The notes beneath the pieces are model-generated. The model did not search any database and was not told the origin of the DNA. It saw nothing but the letters and a program-made list of their open reading frames with translations. A program made the position numbers and the translations under genes. From Opisthorchis felineus (taxonomy: Eukaryota; Platyhelminthes; Trematoda; Opisthorchiida; Opisthorchiidae), in NCBI GenBank assembly GCA_004794785.1, contig SJOL01001962.1, positions 282,564-346,563 on the forward strand: DNA of 64,000 nucleotides, read 5' to 3'. Shown here one piece after another: positions 61,688 to 64,000 of this stretch (positions within the stretch are counted from its first letter, which is position 1; each line of letters starts with the position of its first letter).

Positions 61688-62178
61688 TTACAGCTGTACA
61701 ATCACGGGTGCTTCATCGCCTTCCCAGTCCACGTCATCAACGAATACATCTGCCGTATTCTCTTCCTTTTTGAGTACCTCCGGTTTGATCCCCCAGTGAA
61801 ACCGTTGTTCAAGACTGTGGCAAAATCCCTCAGCTCGCTCACGCAGCGACTGTAGCAATCCATCCCCCGAGTCTAGCATTTGAGTGCACAAAATGTTTCG
61901 AAGTAATTTTCGCACCACCGAAGGCAGGAACGCAGGTTCTGCAATGTTCGTACGCGGACCAGTGGCCTCAGAGAAGAATAAATCGGCCAATTCAGCGGTC
62001 GAAATAACTGCAGTTTTATCCTCCAGAAACTCCTTGGACTTGGCCGCACTGCATAACTGATGATATAATACGCTCACTAGATTGATATACAATTGAGGAC
62101 GTCGGCAAATGGCCTCTTCGCAGCTAGCTAACAGCTGGACGATGCGCCGCCATTGATACCACCCATCCAATACATGAA
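61688..62178 (-). CDS. AAR2: AAR2 splicing factor homolog, terminal exon (C-terminal domain)
   Basis: AAR2 is a U5 snRNP assembly factor that holds Prp8 before Brr2 replaces it. On the minus strand the exon starts after a strong acceptor (cttcccatctctccag) with two bases of a split codon and gives 162 residues to a stop. HVLDGWYQWRRIVQLL, AICRRPQLYINLVSVLYHQL, LRERAEGFCHSLEQRF and DWEGDEAPVIVQL correspond in order to the helical C-terminal domain and the acidic, hydrophobic end of AAR2. Relative to the human protein as I know it, the stretch between the YHQL helix and LRERAEGF is longer. The N-terminal part of the protein should lie upstream on the minus strand, but no exon for it was recognised up to 64000. 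The gene converges on the kinase gene. Confidence 0.88.
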
Positions 62179-64000
62179 CTGGAGAGATGGGAAGGGAGGA
62201 ATATACTATGTACAAACGCTGACGAAAATAAAGATAAAACAATATTATAAGGAATTTGGAGGAACAAAGCTCACAGAGCCTCAGGCGTGGGTTGAGACGC
62301 GCAGCGGACATTCAGCAGCTTTACACTACTTGAATCCGAAACAGTAGCAAACAACTGTAGGAACGAAGGCAAATATGGGTGTGCAAAGGCCGGTACCGTA
62401 ACCAGGCCCTGCGAAGCCGCCAAAGCACAATACAATATAGCGTTTGGAAGTAGCATAAATCGATTAGTTTGTGTGGCAGGACAACCCTTAGGAGAGATTA
62501 CTTTTGGCTTGATTCTCCAAATGAATAAAAATACACGGGTTAAACCGCCCGCACGATTCTAAATCAGTTCTGCGTGAAAAGCAACAGCAGCAGACACCTC
62601 CATTACAAGGGCTGCCGAAGACCTCACAGGCATACAGCTGTACGTAAACCCACTCAAGCCACACACGATTCAGTGCATCACAGGGCAGCTGAACGGCTGG
62701 CGAATTTTCTCAGACGAGTCCGTGGAATGGGCAGGAACAGGAATTCGCCCTAATGCCTTATTAGCCAACGTGCTTTTAGGAACACAGAGACGACTCATGA
62801 TAGTGATATTGAGGAAATATGATGTTTTGATAGACCAACCCGTTTCATCTAGTTTGCTAAACCAACCTACCAGAAACAAACTATCAAATCAATCCATTTC
62901 CGACATTTTCACACCCTTATGGAATTCAAGGATGTCCAGTCTACCGAATACCAGCTTGGATAGGATATTTACGAAGAGATTATGACAGGTGTCTAGTGCT
63001 AGACGTGTATGCGGTAAAGAGTGACCGTAGGAAGAACGTATATAACGCACTCGAATTCAGGACAAGTTCAACGTTATTCAAAGCAAAAAGCAACGACCAC
63101 TCGCTATACATCAACAGGTAGGAAGGGGAGATTACTTTGGACAGCAATTCAAATGAAGTCGCTTATGGACACGTAAGCGACATGGGGTCCCAACGAGCCA
63201 TATGTCCCCGGACCCCTGCCGAAGCGTTCTTTAGAAACCAGGAAAATCAAGTTCAGTGGTACCAACTGCAGGACACTAGATATATCCGCTTCCCTTGTTA
63301 CCTATCAGTTCACCTGCAGCAGTTCACATACTTCCAATCTGCGTTCGCTATATTGTAGTCCGAAAAACGCATGGAACGGTACAGCATTGTTGGCGGCCAG
63401 GTGTTAGTATATCCGACGAAACAGCCGTTGCTAACGGAGACGGACTGAATCAAGTTTCGGAAACAAACCTGATTAGTTAGTACTTCGTAAGGACTGTTAA
63501 TCACTGTCGGATACTTGTTTTAAACAGACTAGACAATACATTTGATTCATCAGAGTATCTACTATAACGTCCAGGGTGAACGGGATGAGTTGGATATATT
63601 AGGTGAGACGATAACAGCAGAAAGACGCGAACAGAAGAGTTCCACCAGTCGAAGTCAAGAACAAAACATCACGTGATATTGTGATTAAGATCGACCGTTT
63701 AAACATTTGGGAAGTGTGCTCTTCCACAAGAAAATCATCCAGAATAATTGATGCGCTGAGGAAACGGACAAAATCGCACTGACCGGGGAGTATTTCGGTT
63801 GATCAAATTCGTGCAAACTAACTTAATTTTTTTAAGTTTTTGCTTAGATGTTGCATAGCGACCAGAAGTTCCAGGAATCCCGGACTGCTACAAACGTCTG
63901 ACACGTATTGTATCATCTATAAAAACTGATAAAATTAGAGAGGACGAGTCGTACACTCATCTATCGTCTGTTGGGTTTTCTGGTTAATTCGTCCGATGAG
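62179..64000. other. Upstream flank of the AAR2 exon; no exon assigned
   Basis: On the minus strand this should be AAR2 intron or earlier exons, but none of the expected AAR2 segments was recognised. On the plus strand an open frame of 135 codons runs from 62578 to 62985 without a recognised family. The rest holds only short frames. Confidence 0.6.
62578..62985 (+). CDS. Unassigned open frame, possibly not a gene
   Basis: The frame is open for 135 codons between stops and contains ITGQLNGWRIFSDESVEWAG and GIRPNALLANVLLGTQRR. There is no ATG near its start. It matches no family I recognise and could be a transposon fragment, an exon or chance. It lies in the upstream flank of AAR2 on the opposite strand. 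Confidence 0.15.
   Translation, partial: KATAADTSITRAAEDLTGIQLYVNPLKPHTIQCITGQLNGWRIFSDESVEWAGTGIRPNALLANVLLGTQRRLMIVILRKYDVLIDQPVSSSLLNQPTRNKLSNQSISDIFTPLWNSRMSSLPNTSLDRIFTKRL

Noticed and set aside
62271..62456. Minus-strand frame (SFLQLFATVSDSSS) as the preceding AAR2 exon
   Set aside because: Its donor (ctct|gtgagc) would join out of frame with the AAR2 exon, and the residues do not match the expected AAR2 segment.

Overview
The window is nuclear DNA of an animal, most likely a flatworm and probably a digenean trematode. It is AT-rich, and short exons sit in introns of up to 13 kb bounded by GT..AG. The introns carry decayed Penelope-like retroelements, hammerhead-type motifs, tRNA-derived SINEs, foldback repeats and microsatellites. 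Nothing is organised like a bacterial genome. The trematode placement is inferred from this gene and repeat style, not from a marker gene.

The main gene, on the + strand, is the 3' part of a ROS/sevenless-type receptor tyrosine kinase. Nine exons (12554-12677, 23161-23348, 24951-25079, 36378-36736, 37805-38280, 51412-51609, 57585-57719, 58116-58279, 59273-60297) join with matching phase at all eight junctions. They give 931 residues up to a stop: the last fibronectin type III domain, one transmembrane helix, a basic juxtamembrane segment, a complete tyrosine kinase domain and a 340-residue tail. The rest of the ectodomain must lie upstream; only weak exon candidates are seen in 1-12553. Residue numbers below count from the first complete codon of the 12554 exon. 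The kinase has three oddities: an insert of about 60 residues rich in Ala/Gly/Ser/Thr between helices D and E, a Cys in place of the middle Tyr of the YxxxYY activation loop, and Ala in place of the conserved Gly after the DxWxF motif.

The second gene, on the - strand, is the terminal exon (61688-62178) of the U5 snRNP assembly factor AAR2. It converges tail-to-tail on the kinase gene. The 1.4-kb intergenic space holds two SINE copies in opposite orientation. No earlier AAR2 exon was found in 62179-64000.

The remaining structure is repeat biology. There is a 976-bp near-perfect palindrome with 474-bp arms at 55680-56655. A tandem array of a 19-mer that is itself palindromic borders a 789-N assembly gap (53191-53979). 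A Penelope-like reverse transcriptase relic lies at 46765-47300. A dispersed family with three copies includes two copies carrying a degenerate type I hammerhead ribozyme motif. A spacer-free 41+41 bp foldback is at 34270-34351. No tRNA, rRNA or CRISPR was supported. I see no novel multigene system; the most unusual items are the altered kinase features, the large palindrome and the hammerhead-bearing repeats.
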